In this document: one piece after another, positions 23,715-30,300 of the stretch | Layout: each line of letters starts with the position of its first letter | Position numbering within the stretch: position 1 is the stretch's first letter | Source of the DNA: a virus | Strand: one strand, 5' to 3' | Virus record (IMG/VR): IMGVR_UViG_3300025324_000018 | Span: 1 to 43,631 of that record | Length of the DNA stretch: 43,631 nucleotides | Position numbers and translations under genes: made by a program | Notes under the pieces: model-generated | The model's input: the letters and a program-made list of their open reading frames with translations, nothing else | Told to the model about the DNA's origin: nothing | Databases searched by the model: none

Positions 23715-24173
23715 CTACTCCTCCCTCTCTTCCCCCTGCTCTTGTTCCACAGGGACAAATGGCTGATGTGTGACGATCTTCACATTCGGCCCGTAAAGTC
23801 CGCTGTCCACAGATTCTGCCGGCATAGTGGTGACGCCCTCCAAAGGGCGAGCGTACTGCTGGTCGTAGGGAATTCGAGACGCCGGTGGAGATGCCGGACG
23901 GACCGGTGATCTGAGATAGATCCTAAGCCAGGCCGGAATGAAGCTGAGGGGGATCAGCAGAGCCTCATCGAAGTCATGAGGTACGGTAGCGATGATCCGA
24001 AGATGGGAAAGCCAAGTCAGCCCACAGTCAGCACAGATGGCCCTATCCGAGAAATGCTTGAAGATCGAGAGAAGTTCCCTTTGCCTTTCTAACAGATTTC
24101 TCGTGAGAACCATCGCCCAAGCAGCGGCTAGGAATATCAGCAGGAAAACCATAAGTACGGCTCTAGTCACCAT
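23715..24173 (-). CDS. Membrane-anchored protein with Cys pair
   Basis: A 152-residue protein with an N-terminal transmembrane helix or uncleaved signal anchor (residues about 5-23, V-L-M-V-F-L-L-I-F-L-A-A-A-W), then a Arg/Glu helix, a C-A-D-C metal-type pair near 48-51, and a Pro-rich C terminus with acidic end. SD AGGGGG. It may act at the inner membrane, for example in superinfection exclusion, but that is only suggested by topology. Confidence 0.6.
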   Translation of the reverse strand: MVTRAVLMVFLLIFLAAAWAMVLTRNLLERQRELLSIFKHFSDRAICADCGLTWLSHLRIIATVPHDFDEALLIPLSFIPAWLRIYLRSPVRPASPPASRIPYDQQYARPLEGVTTMPAESVDSGLYGPNVKIVTHQPFVPVEQEQGEEREE

Positions 24174-24390
24174 TTTCCCCCTTTTCTTCTTTCGAGCCCA
24201 GTTTCCTAGTGAGGGCAGCCCCCTGATTCTTGATGGAAAGATATCTCAAGGTTGCCATCAAGACCTGAGGATTACTTACCAAGCCCTCTGGATCTTCGAG
24301 TAGTGCCTTTACCACGTCATCCGCAGCATCACTCATTTCTTTAAGGAAGTCGATAATCTCTATAACTTCCTCATTGTTAGGTTCCCTCAT
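24163..24390 (-). CDS. Small acidic hypothetical protein
   Basis: A 75-residue helical acidic protein (E-E-V-I-E-I-I-D-F-L-K-E-M-S) starting at ATG 24390 behind AAGGAAAAC and overlapping the membrane-protein gene by 11 nt. It is the first gene downstream of the structured gap at 24391-24666, so a promoter or processing site may lie in that gap. Confidence 0.6.
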   Translation of the reverse strand: MREPNNEEVIEIIDFLKEMSDAADDVVKALLEDPEGLVSNPQVLMATLRYLSIKNQGAALTRKLGSKEEKGENGD

Positions 24391-24666
24391 GTGTTTTCCT
24401 TATTTTTCGTGTTTCTAAGCATTTTTTAGGTACCGGTCGAAGGCTTGGATCGTTTTCCTTACATTCTTATTTTTTTCCTGAGGAAGTGCAGGGGGCCTGG
24501 GTCTGGTCCTTCGACCGGCGGGGTGACCCCCCCCCTACGGGGGGTGGGTCTACCCCCGTCACCGGTCATCTCGCTACGCTTCGCGGCTCGATGCCCGGCG
24601 ACTCTCCCGCCTGGGTCTAGGACCAGAGCCCGTCTTGAGTCCCCTGAGTTTTCCTTAAAGAGTTCC
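24391..24666. other. 276-bp gene-free structured region
   Basis: No convincing gene. The segment holds nested inverted repeats: CTGGTCC (24503-24509) with GGACCAG (24620-24626), inner GACCGG/GTCACCGGTC arms, and a C9-TA-CG6 hairpin near 24526-24545. ORFs reading it on either strand (for example 24459-24701) have unlike codon use and no SD. It could be a regulatory RNA, an mRNA-processing or attenuation site, or a secondary origin. Confidence 0.55.
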
Positions 24667-24939
24667 TTAGGAAGTTCCATCCCCCCAACCCATTTTTCCA
24701 TCCTTAACTTCAGGCTCGGTTTCTTCCTTAACTTCGATTTGGATGGTGGATCTTATAACTGCTCTCCTTACGACGATTACCTCAAGGATCTCATCGGGTG
24801 GGATTTTGGGGGCATCGTCGCTACGGCGGGACTGCATCTTCCCTATGGCTTCATCAAAAGAGGCCGCCTTCCACTCCGTCCATGACGGATCAATGCGGCT
24901 GTAGAGTCGACCAACAAGGATCTTTCTTTCTTCTGTCAT
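24667..24939 (-). CDS. Hypothetical early protein
   Basis: A 90-residue protein with a beta-alpha core (I-L-V-G-R-L-Y-S-R-I, then W-K-A-A-S-F-D-E-A-I-G-K-M) and a strand V-I-V-V-R-R-A-V-I; the C terminus is acidic. The stop of the upstream gene overlaps its ATG. The fold might be a small ferredoxin-like single domain. No family recognised. Confidence 0.6.
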   Translation of the reverse strand: MTEERKILVGRLYSRIDPSWTEWKAASFDEAIGKMQSRRSDDAPKIPPDEILEVIVVRRAVIRSTIQIEVKEETEPEVKDGKMGWGDGTS

Positions 24940-25232
24940 ATCTCCTCCTGTGGGGCTAAGGGACGTGGACTGCCGAACTTATTCCTAAGGACCTGCTCCC
25001 AAGGGGGCTGGGTAGAGGGGCGGCTTGGAAATCTACGGCTAAACTCAGCTTCCTCCTCGACGGCTTTGTGGTAGACTTGGGCCCAGTGACTCGCCGACAG
25101 GGCGTGCCAATGGGTCTGGACGATAGGGTGCCAAGTAGGTTCGGGGTTGAGTTTCTGTGGGGACCAATTCGCCTCGGTCCATTGGATGAATTCCTCAACC
25201 TCATCTGTGTTGAGGATTCTGTAGAGTCTCAT
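24936..25232 (-). CDS. Hypothetical early protein
   Basis: A 98-residue protein; ATG 25232 behind AAGGAAGGAAA is preferred over an upstream ATG lying in the neighbouring zinc-finger gene. A Trp/His-rich core (W-H-P-I-V-Q-T-H-W-H-A-L-S-A-S-H-W) could form a compact helical domain. No family recognised. Confidence 0.6.
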   Translation of the reverse strand: MRLYRILNTDEVEEFIQWTEANWSPQKLNPEPTWHPIVQTHWHALSASHWAQVYHKAVEEEAEFSRRFPSRPSTQPPWEQVLRNKFGSPRPLAPQEEI

Positions 25233-25401
25233 TTTCCTTCCTTCCTGTCCCATTGCATGTGGGACACTTCTCATAGTCCTCGTGACCTAGCGGGAGGCCA
25301 TGGTTCCAGGCTGGATCTGAACGGCCAGGCTTGAGAACCTCAGCCCAGCCGAGACATGTTGGGCAACGGATATCTTTAGGGATTTTGTAGTTGGCTCTCA
25401 T
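25201..25401 (-). CDS. DnaJ-type zinc-finger protein
   Basis: A 66-residue protein with two CxxC pairs (R-C-P-T-C-L-G-W and K-C-P-T-C-N-G-T-G), the second with the CxxCxGxG signature of DnaJ/Hsp40-type zinc fingers. It probably binds one zinc and a nucleic acid or protein partner. GAGGAGG SD; the ATG overlaps the upstream TAA. Confidence 0.75.
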   Translation of the reverse strand: MRANYKIPKDIRCPTCLGWAEVLKPGRSDPAWNHGLPLGHEDYEKCPTCNGTGRKENETLQNPQHR

Positions 25402-25892
25402 TAGTCCTCCTCATAATCGGGGCGGTCCTCATAGTAGGGGGAGTCGTAAGGATCTTCATAGGCGGGATTTAGAAGGGGACAATCGGCTGTGTGATATTCG
25501 TAGCAGCCACAGGAAAGTCGAAGCTCATCCTCCTCCGGCGCTCTTAGGAAAGGTTCCTCTGGTTCGTATGGCCCGTAGATTGTGATGGAATCGTCAGGGT
25601 TCAGTTTGCCTGTGAATACACCCTCATTCGTAATGATGGCCCCAAGTCTTACGCTTTCCTGTTCCCTTTGATAAGGCTCGTCTGGACCTTCAACTTCGAT
25701 TTCCTTCTGAATTGCCTCATGCCCCTCTAGCTTGCTTAGCCATTTCTCAGCTTCCTTTTGGATTCTCTCAGCCATATCTACGATAGCGTGGAGGCAGTAC
25801 TGGTAATCCCATCCGTCGCGGTCTAGATGCCTGATTTCCTTCTGAAGGATATCGGTTTTCTCTTGAAGGTAGTTGGTCGGGATCATGGACAT
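25401..25892 (-). CDS. Hypothetical protein with Cys/His cluster
   Basis: A 163-residue protein: an N-terminal helix pair (L-Q-E-K-T-D-I-L-Q-K-E-I-R-H-L, coiled-coil-like), a middle beta part, and a Cys/His segment (L-S-C-G-C-Y-E-Y-H-T-A-D-C-P) that may bind zinc, followed by an acidic Tyr-rich tail. ATG 25892 follows a GGAA SD. Function unknown. Confidence 0.65.
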   Translation of the reverse strand: MSMIPTNYLQEKTDILQKEIRHLDRDGWDYQYCLHAIVDMAERIQKEAEKWLSKLEGHEAIQKEIEVEGPDEPYQREQESVRLGAIITNEGVFTGKLNPDDSITIYGPYEPEEPFLRAPEEDELRLSCGCYEYHTADCPLLNPAYEDPYDSPYYEDRPDYEED

Positions 25893-25941
25893 TTCCTTCG
25901 ATTGTGAGCTAGTGGAATACTGTTGATTGTGAGAGAGTCAT

Positions 25942-25984
25942 GAGAGGTTACCTGATTGCCAAGAAATCACCAAGGTAACCTCTC
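25942..25984 (-). terminator. Long perfect hairpin in intergenic gap
   Basis: GAGAGGTTACCT (25942-25953) pairs perfectly with AGGTAACCTCTC (25973-25984) around a 19-nt loop. It sits 9 nt after the stop of the gene at 25993 with no T-run after it on the - strand. It may be a weak terminator, RNase-resistant 3' end or operator. Confidence 0.55.
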
Positions 25985-25992
25985 GGACTTCA

Positions 25993-26184
25993 CTACTCTT
26001 TCTCGACAGTGATCGTCACGACCAACCTCTTTGGTGGATTGCCTTCGCCGAACACCTGCTTATCTACGTAGAAGGCACCAACTGCCTGGTAGTCTCCAGA
26101 CTTAGAGTTCTGGAACTCGTCGTAACGCTCCTTGTTCTTGGTTGAACGGACGTGCCCGAAATATACGCTCACTATGTCAGCCAT
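25993..26184 (-). CDS. Small early protein
   Basis: A 63-residue protein with a near-ideal SD (AAAGGAGGTGAAAG). A beta-rich pattern (D-I-V-S-V-Y-F-G-H-V, A-V-G-A-F-Y-V) and a charged middle suggest a compact domain. Function unknown; a long hairpin follows its stop. Confidence 0.65.
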   Translation of the reverse strand: MADIVSVYFGHVRSTKNKERYDEFQNSKSGDYQAVGAFYVDKQVFGEGNPPKRLVVTITVEKE

Positions 26185-26374
26185 CTTTCACCTCCTTTGC
26201 GTGGCTAAAGCTGTTGTTGTCCCTTTCTAGTTGGGCCTCCATGGCCCTTGTGATGAATGCCGTCAAGCTCTCACCTGTTTTGTCTAACGACAAATCCACT
26301 CGTATCCGTAGCTTGAGTGGAATTCGAGTGCTGATGGGGACTGAGAGATTTTCAGTCTTCCTTCGTCTTGACAT
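26177..26374 (-). CDS. Ribbon-helix-helix-like DNA-binding protein
   Basis: A 65-residue protein with a basic N terminus (M-S-R-R-R-K), a short beta strand (L-S-V-P-I-S-T-R-I-P), and a helix pair ending in G-E-S-L-T-A-F-I-T-R-A-M-E-A-Q-L. This is the CopG/Arc ribbon-helix-helix layout. It may regulate early genes. AAGGAGG SD precedes ATG 26374. Confidence 0.7.
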   Translation of the reverse strand: MSRRRKTENLSVPISTRIPLKLRIRVDLSLDKTGESLTAFITRAMEAQLERDNNSFSHAKEVKDG

Positions 26375-26383
26375 TTAGCCTCC

Positions 26384-26686
26384 TTACTGCACGATCCATC
26401 TGTTCTTCTTTGAATCCCACTTGATTGCCCCGTAGAAGTTCCGTTTTGTGTGTGGGTCTGGCCCAACGAAGTAAACGGTGTTACTTTGGGGCATTTGAGA
26501 AAGAGCACCGTCATACTCGTTGCCGAAGAATGAAGTGGCTTCGATGTGAACCATATCAAGTGTGGATCTTCCGCTGTTCAGCATGCGCTCTACTGGATTG
26601 GTTTCTTCGTCATAGAAGCCGTTGATGTGTCTGCGAACTTCCTCTTTTGATTTGGGCCGTCGGCCGTTGATGTAGATTCCTTGCAC
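26384..26686 (-). CDS. Hypothetical early protein
   Basis: A 100-residue protein starting with GTG behind GGAAGTGAAGG. Its N-terminal half is helical and basic (K-S-K-E-E-V-R-R-H-I); the C-terminal half is beta-rich (V-Y-F-V-G-P-D-P). No family recognised. Confidence 0.6.
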   Translation of the reverse strand: MQGIYINGRRPKSKEEVRRHINGFYDEETNPVERMLNSGRSTLDMVHIEATSFFGNEYDGALSQMPQSNTVYFVGPDPHTKRNFYGAIKWDSKKNRWIVQ

Positions 26687-26692
26687 TAGCCT

Positions 26693-26761
26693 TCACTTCC
26701 TTGTTGCGATTCGATAGGCCCATGCTGCGAAGATCAGAGCCATAATGATGAAGTCCCACAT
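26693..26761 (-). CDS. 22-residue transmembrane microprotein
   Basis: A small ORF of 22 residues (MWDFIIMALIFAAWAYRI then four polar residues) with AGGGG SD about 8 nt upstream. It is one hydrophobic helix with a basic C-terminal end. It fits exactly between two operon genes, supporting translation. Membrane microproteins of this size occur in phage early regions, but the role here is unknown. Confidence 0.55.
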   Translation of the reverse strand: MWDFIIMALIFAAWAYRIATRK

Positions 26762-26774
26762 CACTCTTTCCCCT

Positions 26775-27038
26775 TCACATGCTTGAGGTGTCCAACATAT
26801 CGTCAGTTGCAGGATCGAGAGTGATTAGAAGCTCCGCTAGCTGCATGATGGTGTTGTATTCCACACTGTTCATGTTCTCAGCGTATGCTCTGGCTCCGTG
26901 ATAAGCGTTCTCAAAACCTTTCACGAATGCGCTGTAGGGATCCGTCTCGAACATTGTGTTAGCGGGCCAATTCAAGGTGAGGCCATCGGCGGACTTCACA
27001 CTGATTTCTTCGGTTGGCGTTGACTTTACTTGGTACAT
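26775..27038 (-). CDS. Hypothetical early protein
   Basis: An 87-residue protein with an N-terminal beta hairpin (V-K-S-T-P-T-E-E-I-S-V), then helical (F-E-N-A-Y-H-G-A-R-A-Y-A). AAAAAGGAGGTGA SD before ATG 27038 indicates strong translation. No family recognised. Confidence 0.6.
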   Translation of the reverse strand: MYQVKSTPTEEISVKSADGLTLNWPANTMFETDPYSAFVKGFENAYHGARAYAENMNSVEYNTIMQLAELLITLDPATDDMLDTSSM

Positions 27039-27078
27039 GGGTTCACCTCCTTTTTACATTTACTTTGTAGGTTCCTCT

Positions 27079-27486
27079 TTACTCGTAGTAGAGCTTGATG
27101 GACTTGATGTTCTCGACGGGAATGTCTACGGCCTCTACTACTTCGTCGTTTTCGTGCTCCTTTTTCAGCACGGTTAACGCTTCTAGATTGGAGAAGTCTA
27201 TGCAGGCCGCCGGCTGGCCATCTGCTATGTCGAGACCGACAAGCATGAATGTGTCTCCGTACACGTCTTGATTCTCCCCGAAGATACCTCCGTCACGAAG
27301 TGTGATCTCGGCTGACCAATCCCAGTCAGATGTGTGGGTATGCCACCCCATTTTCTGAACTGCATCGGCTGTCAAGATCAGGTTCGTTAGTTGGATTGCT
27401 CGATCTTGTGGATCTTCGCTAATCTCAAAGGTCGTTCCGTCGATGAGCTTGGTAACTTCATCTAGTAGGTCGCTCTTGAATCTCAT
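27079..27486 (-). CDS. Hypothetical early protein
   Basis: A 135-residue protein from ATG 27486 (GAGAGGAGGTGAAC upstream), chosen over an upstream in-frame codon. It has a helical N terminus, a W-H-T-H-T-S-D-W-D-W segment and a beta-rich C-terminal half ending in acidic/Tyr residues. No family recognised. Confidence 0.6.
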   Translation of the reverse strand: MRFKSDLLDEVTKLIDGTTFEISEDPQDRAIQLTNLILTADAVQKMGWHTHTSDWDWSAEITLRDGGIFGENQDVYGDTFMLVGLDIADGQPAACIDFSNLEALTVLKKEHENDEVVEAVDIPVENIKSIKLYYE

Positions 27487-27502
27487 TGGTTCACCTCCTC
27501 TC

Positions 27503-27736
27503 TCAATACTCGTAGGATTGTGTGACATAGAGAATGGCGAGCCCTTCAGTTCTTGAGGTTCGCCATTGTTTTGAGAGTTTGTGGGATTTGTTCGAGAGTC
27601 TGAGGTTCTGCTTTCTACTCGGTTTAGATGATGGGCCGAGATAGAAGTCTCTTGACGAGACCGCTAGCTTTGTGATCTCATCAATGGTGAGCCGACGACG
27701 CTTTAGATTGTCGGGTTGCTCATTGCTTGCTTGCAT
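27503..27736 (-). CDS. Basic hypothetical early protein
   Basis: A 77-residue, basic, Ser/Lys/Arg-rich protein with a possible HTH-like helix (L-T-I-D-E-I-T-K-L-A-V-S). ATG 27736 overlaps a near-palindrome (TGATTGAATCA); AGGAAG lies about 15 nt upstream, so the start is uncertain. No family recognised. Confidence 0.45.
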   Translation of the reverse strand: MQASNEQPDNLKRRRLTIDEITKLAVSSRDFYLGPSSKPSRKQNLRLSNKSHKLSKQWRTSRTEGLAILYVTQSYEY

Positions 27737-28105
27737 GATTGAATCATTGCACTTCCTGTTCGAGGAGTCAATAGATGGAGAGTTCCTCCATTTAAGCCAT
27801 AAAAGGTTGGCCTTCCGACGGCAAACCTTACTGCCCCTGACGTGCTGTTTTGTCGCCGTTTAAGGCCCTGCGGAGGCGACTCAGGCCGTTGGTGGGCCGT
27901 AGGTGGGCCACAGAGTGGCCGAGGCGCCATTTCTGTAGGATTTGGCCTCTGGATGGCCTGCACGCGGCTCCAGCCGTTGGTCCGCCGCCGTGCCGCCACC
28001 AGAAGAACCGCCGCGCCTCCGCCGTGCCGCCGCCCCTCGCTATCGAGCCCAAAGCAAAGCGAGCGCTCACTTTTGCGTGGGCGCTCGCTTGCTTCATCGG
28101 GGCAG
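27737..28105. other. GC-rich region without convincing gene
   Basis: This 369-bp stretch is GC-rich with a duplicated CCGCCGTGCCGCC (27985-27997, 28019-28031) and GGGCC/GGCC motifs. ORFs on both strands are open only because of composition and lack SDs. At its right end is a hairpin following the HTH gene. It may be a leader, replication-related or non-coding RNA segment. Confidence 0.5.
28058..28089 (-). terminator. Hairpin after DNA-binding gene
   Basis: AGCGAGCGC (28058-28066) pairs with GCGCTCGCT (28081-28089) with a 14-nt loop, followed on the - strand by TTGCTTTGG. It lies 16 nt after the stop of the HTH gene at 28106. Confidence 0.6.
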
Positions 28106-28372
28106 CTAGCTAGCTGTCACGGTGCGCTTTGCTTCTGCAAAGTGTTCGGCAACAGTCGTCGCTTGCGATTGCGTGACTCCCCAGCGATTGTGCTTCTCGC
28201 TCGACTGGTCTCGCAACGCTACGCGGCGCATGTACGCTCGGACGGTCTTTGCATCACGCTCGACGATCTCGGCAAGCTGGCTCGCTGCGATCACTTCGGC
28301 GTCGGCAAAGGCGCTGGCAAGGCGCTTGCTGTAGACAGCAAGGGCTTGCTTACTCGTTCGCTCTGCACTCAT
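28106..28372 (-). CDS. Lsr2-like HTH DNA-binding protein
   Basis: An 88-residue protein from ATG 28372 (GGGGAG SD). The HTH core A-A-S-Q-L-A-E-I-V-E-R-D-A-K-T-V-R-A-Y matches the core of the protein at 21686-22090 (S-A-S-S-L-A-A-A-V-G-A-D-P-K-T-F-R-A-W), so the two are paralogues. It is flanked by a structured, gene-free region on each side. It may bind the iteron region upstream as an initiator, repressor or nucleoid protein. Confidence 0.65.
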   Translation of the reverse strand: MSAERTSKQALAVYSKRLASAFADAEVIAASQLAEIVERDAKTVRAYMRRVALRDQSSEKHNRWGVTQSQATTVAEHFAEAKRTVTAS

Positions 28373-28447
28373 GATTTCAACTCCCCTCTGTGCAGCTAAA
28401 CGACGTGACGCTCGGGGGCGTTCGTTTGCGTGCATACAGACATTCAA

Positions 28448-28798
28448 TCATGAATGAATGAAAAAGTCAAGTCTTTTGTTTTCGCACTCTAAGAAAAAAT
28501 TTCGCACTCTCAGAACTCACGAGAGTACGAAAAGATTTCGCGACTTAGTGTCGATTTTCGCACTCTCGACCATCTCACTCAGAGTGAGCGTCCTCACTCT
28601 ATGTGAGGCGAAGCCACGCCAGCGCCGCGCCGTTACGATACCCCTGAGCGGCGCGGTGCCGTAACGGCACGGCCGCCGAGACAACACCGGAAATGTGAGG
28701 GCCGCCGATGAAATTCCGAAACTTTGACCGGGGGCCTTTAAAGTGGCGCCTTTCAAAGGCCTCGTTACCCTCCCCAGGCCCAGTCCATCCATCCATTT
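28448..28798. other. Iteron and palindrome-rich region, candidate replication origin
   Basis: Gene-free 351 bp. It holds three direct copies of TTTTCGCACTCT-like sequence (28479-28490, 28500-28511, 28555-28567) and one inverted copy (28521-28533), then perfect palindromes CTCACTC-A-GAGTGAG (28574-28588) and CCTCAC/GTGAGG (28592-28608), and GC-rich hairpins GCGCCGC/GCGGCGC (28622-28654) and GTGCCGT-A-ACGGCAC (28656-28670). The iteron part is AT-rich. No ORF survives in it. This is the best origin candidate in the window, but operator function is possible. Confidence 0.55.
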
Positions 28799-29551
28799 TC
28801 AGTAGCCGAAGATGGCAGACTTAGGCGAGGGTCCTGGTGGGCCCGCTTTTCCCCTGTCGGCGACCATCTTGCCGTAAGCTGCCCTGGTCCTGGCTCCCCA
28901 TATCCCGTCTGCGAGAAGCATCTTCCCTTCCATATCGGTATAACCGTTCAGGTTGAGAAGCTCCTGAATATCCTTGACCATTTGCTCCATATCTTCCTCC
29001 TGATACTCCTGATAGGGTGGCGCTGGCTCCGGTACCACGCCATTGTTCACTGTAAACCAATTAATCCCTGTGGCTAAGTCGGCGGGGGAACAGGTTATCT
29101 CGAAATGCATCGTGTCGCCTATCGACCAGCCTAGCCATTTCCAGACCTGTTTACCGTTATTGGTCCTAATTGCCTCCACAGCCCTGACGTGATGCTCCTT
29201 GATCTTCGAGGTCCGAAACGCCGGGTCACTCGGGGTCATTCTCCTGTGGAGGTGAGGATTGCCGTAGCCGAAATAGTCTAGATCCAAAGCTAAGGAGTAA
29301 TTGTGGAGGGAGCAATCTACACCATTTGGCTGGCAGACTTTCCCGCCGATGCCGAGGGGGCAGTTTCTGTGGCTGCCAATGATTTCCGGGACGGGATAGC
29401 CTGCTCCATGAATGGCTGCGAAAAGGGCCTGACCAGCTTCGTGTGCGGGTACGAGTAGATAAGGTGATAGATGCCAGAGGGTTATTCTTAAACCTATAGC
29501 ACAGCGGTAGGCTTGCCACTGATTACGGGTGAGGGTTGTAGACTGTGCCAT
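28799..29551 (-). CDS. Endolysin: M15 peptidase plus peptidoglycan-binding domain
   Basis: A 250-residue lysin. The catalytic domain is a VanY/M15-type L,D/D,D-peptidase: S-L-H-N-Y-S-L-A-L-D-L-D (Zn-ligand His and Asp, about residues 81-92) and H-F-E-I (about 149-152). After a Pro/Glu linker a peptidoglycan-binding helix domain follows (I-Q-E-L-L-N-L-N-G-Y ... G-I-W-G-A-R-T-R-A-A-Y). No signal peptide is seen, so release needs a holin. The ATG overlaps the upstream TGA. It lies in the early - strand operon, not beside the holin candidates at 8169-8686. Confidence 0.9.
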   Translation of the reverse strand: MAQSTTLTRNQWQAYRCAIGLRITLWHLSPYLLVPAHEAGQALFAAIHGAGYPVPEIIGSHRNCPLGIGGKVCQPNGVDCSLHNYSLALDLDYFGYGNPHLHRRMTPSDPAFRTSKIKEHHVRAVEAIRTNNGKQVWKWLGWSIGDTMHFEITCSPADLATGINWFTVNNGVVPEPAPPYQEYQEEDMEQMVKDIQELLNLNGYTDMEGKMLLADGIWGARTRAAYGKMVADRGKAGPPGPSPKSAIFGY

Positions 29552-29760
29552 CAGGAGCTACCGAACTCATCCTCATCTCTTTTCACGATCACGAACATGG
29601 GGACTCTTGGGCCCCAATAGTACATGCAGGTGCAGTCTTGGACCTTGCATCTTCGGGCGTTCCCTCCCCCATGTTGAAGCCTGGTATGCCTGCATTTAGG
29701 GATTTGGCAGACCGGCTCCACTGGTTCTTTCTTCAGAAAAGAGCGAGGTTTCATTTTCAT
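29551..29760 (-). CDS. Cys/His-rich small protein
   Basis: A 69-residue basic protein from ATG 29760 (or 29754). Cys and His residues are arranged C-x5-C-x-H-x4-H ... R-C-x4-C-T-C, a zinc-binding motif recurrent in small phage proteins. It starts just downstream of the 3' end of the tRNA-like element, with no clear SD, so expression may rely on coupling or processing. Confidence 0.55.
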   Translation of the reverse strand: MKMKPRSFLKKEPVEPVCQIPKCRHTRLQHGGGNARRCKVQDCTCMYYWGPRVPMFVIVKRDEDEFGSS

Positions 29761-29763
29761 AGA

Positions 29764-29903
29764 GCGGGGGTTGGGATTCGAACCCAACTCGACTCACGTC
29801 CTATCCTGCTGGCAGCTTCGGTTCTCCTATATCGTCAGCAACGATTGGATCCCTCTGTCCTTAGGACAGGCTAGGTCGGACTTGCCCAGCCACTACCCCC
29901 CGC
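29764..29903 (-). ncRNA. tRNA-like element with perfect acceptor and T-arm but oversized middle
   Basis: On the - strand the 140-nt element begins with GCGGGGG (29897-29903) and ends with CCCCCGC (29764-29770), seven perfect pairs, and contains a canonical T-arm (TTGGG-TTCGAAT-CCCAA). A D-arm-like segment GGC-TGGGCAA-GTC and a stem around CCTAAGG follow, but the variable region is about 60 nt longer than a class-II tRNA and includes an ATCGT/ACGAT hairpin. No CCA is encoded. It may be a decayed tRNA, a tRNA with an insertion, or a tRNA mimic. Confidence 0.5.
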
Positions 29904-29909
29904 AGAACT

Positions 29910-30047
29910 TCATTTCCCTCTCGATCCCGGCCTCTTTTGGAAGCTGTTCCAGGTTGCTGTGGAGATTGATTTCGCCGTCACCTTCGCTTGGTCCCATTGC
30001 TCTTGTCTCCGTCGGAGTTTCTTTTTGGCTTTTCGACCAGGCTTCAA
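29910..30047 (-). CDS. Lys/Arg-rich microprotein with TTG start
   Basis: A 45-residue basic protein starting at TTG, whose last two bases overlap the TGA of the previous gene; GGGGGAGGAAGA is a strong SD. Composition K-P-G-R-K-A-K-K-K-L-R-R-R suggests nucleic-acid binding. It precedes the tRNA-like element. Confidence 0.5.
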   Translation of the reverse strand: MKPGRKAKKKLRRRQEQWDQAKVTAKSISTATWNSFQKRPGSRGK

Positions 30048-30148
30048 TCTTCCTCCCCCTCATCCTCATCCCAAACGGCCCACACCATCAGGGCGAGGGC
30101 TGCTGCAACTATTGTCACTACTACGGTTAGGACTATAAGAAAGGTCAT
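30044..30148 (-). CDS. 34-residue transmembrane microprotein
   Basis: An ORF of 34 residues: one hydrophobic helix (LIVLTVVVTIVAAALALMVW) followed by a highly acidic tail (D-E-D-E-G-E-E-D). ATG overlaps the TGA of the previous gene (ATGA). Coupled genes and strong hydrophobicity support translation; function unknown. Confidence 0.55.
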   Translation of the reverse strand: MTFLIVLTVVVTIVAAALALMVWAVWDEDEGEED

Positions 30149-30300
30149 CTTTGTTTCTCCTTAGGGAGGAATCTGATGGCGTATTGGATAGTCTTGAATG
30201 GCCACTCCCACGTACCTGCGTTGGTGTCAGCACCCCAGGGTGCGACATGGACATGGGGAACATTCGGATTGGACCAGATACATCGACAGTCAGGCATCAT
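30145..30300 (-). CDS. 51-residue protein resembling N-terminal beta-helix fragment
   Basis: Start ATG 30300 behind GGGGAGGG, overlapping the previous stop. It contains H-V-A-P-W-G-A-D-T-N-A-G-T-W-E-W-P-F-K-T-I-Q, a pattern that recalls the first strand of right-handed beta-helix (DUF1565-like) proteins, but the protein stops there. It may be a remnant of a virion or lyase protein. Confidence 0.5.
   Translation of the reverse strand: MMPDCRCIWSNPNVPHVHVAPWGADTNAGTWEWPFKTIQYAIRFLPKEKQR

Noticed and set aside
24445-24885. 146-codon + strand ORF through the structured gap
   Set aside because: It is antisense to the gene at 24667-24939, starts without an SD and is open because of GC-rich repeats.
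27842-28399. Long + strand ORFs in the GC-rich segment
   Set aside because: Arg/Pro/Ala composition follows base composition, they overlap the SD-supported - strand HTH gene, and no homologous pattern is seen.
29764-29903. Ordinary tRNA-Leu(TAA)
   Set aside because: The CCTAAGG loop could supply TAA, but the D-arm/anticodon spacing and a variable region about 60 nt too long do not fit a functional cloverleaf.
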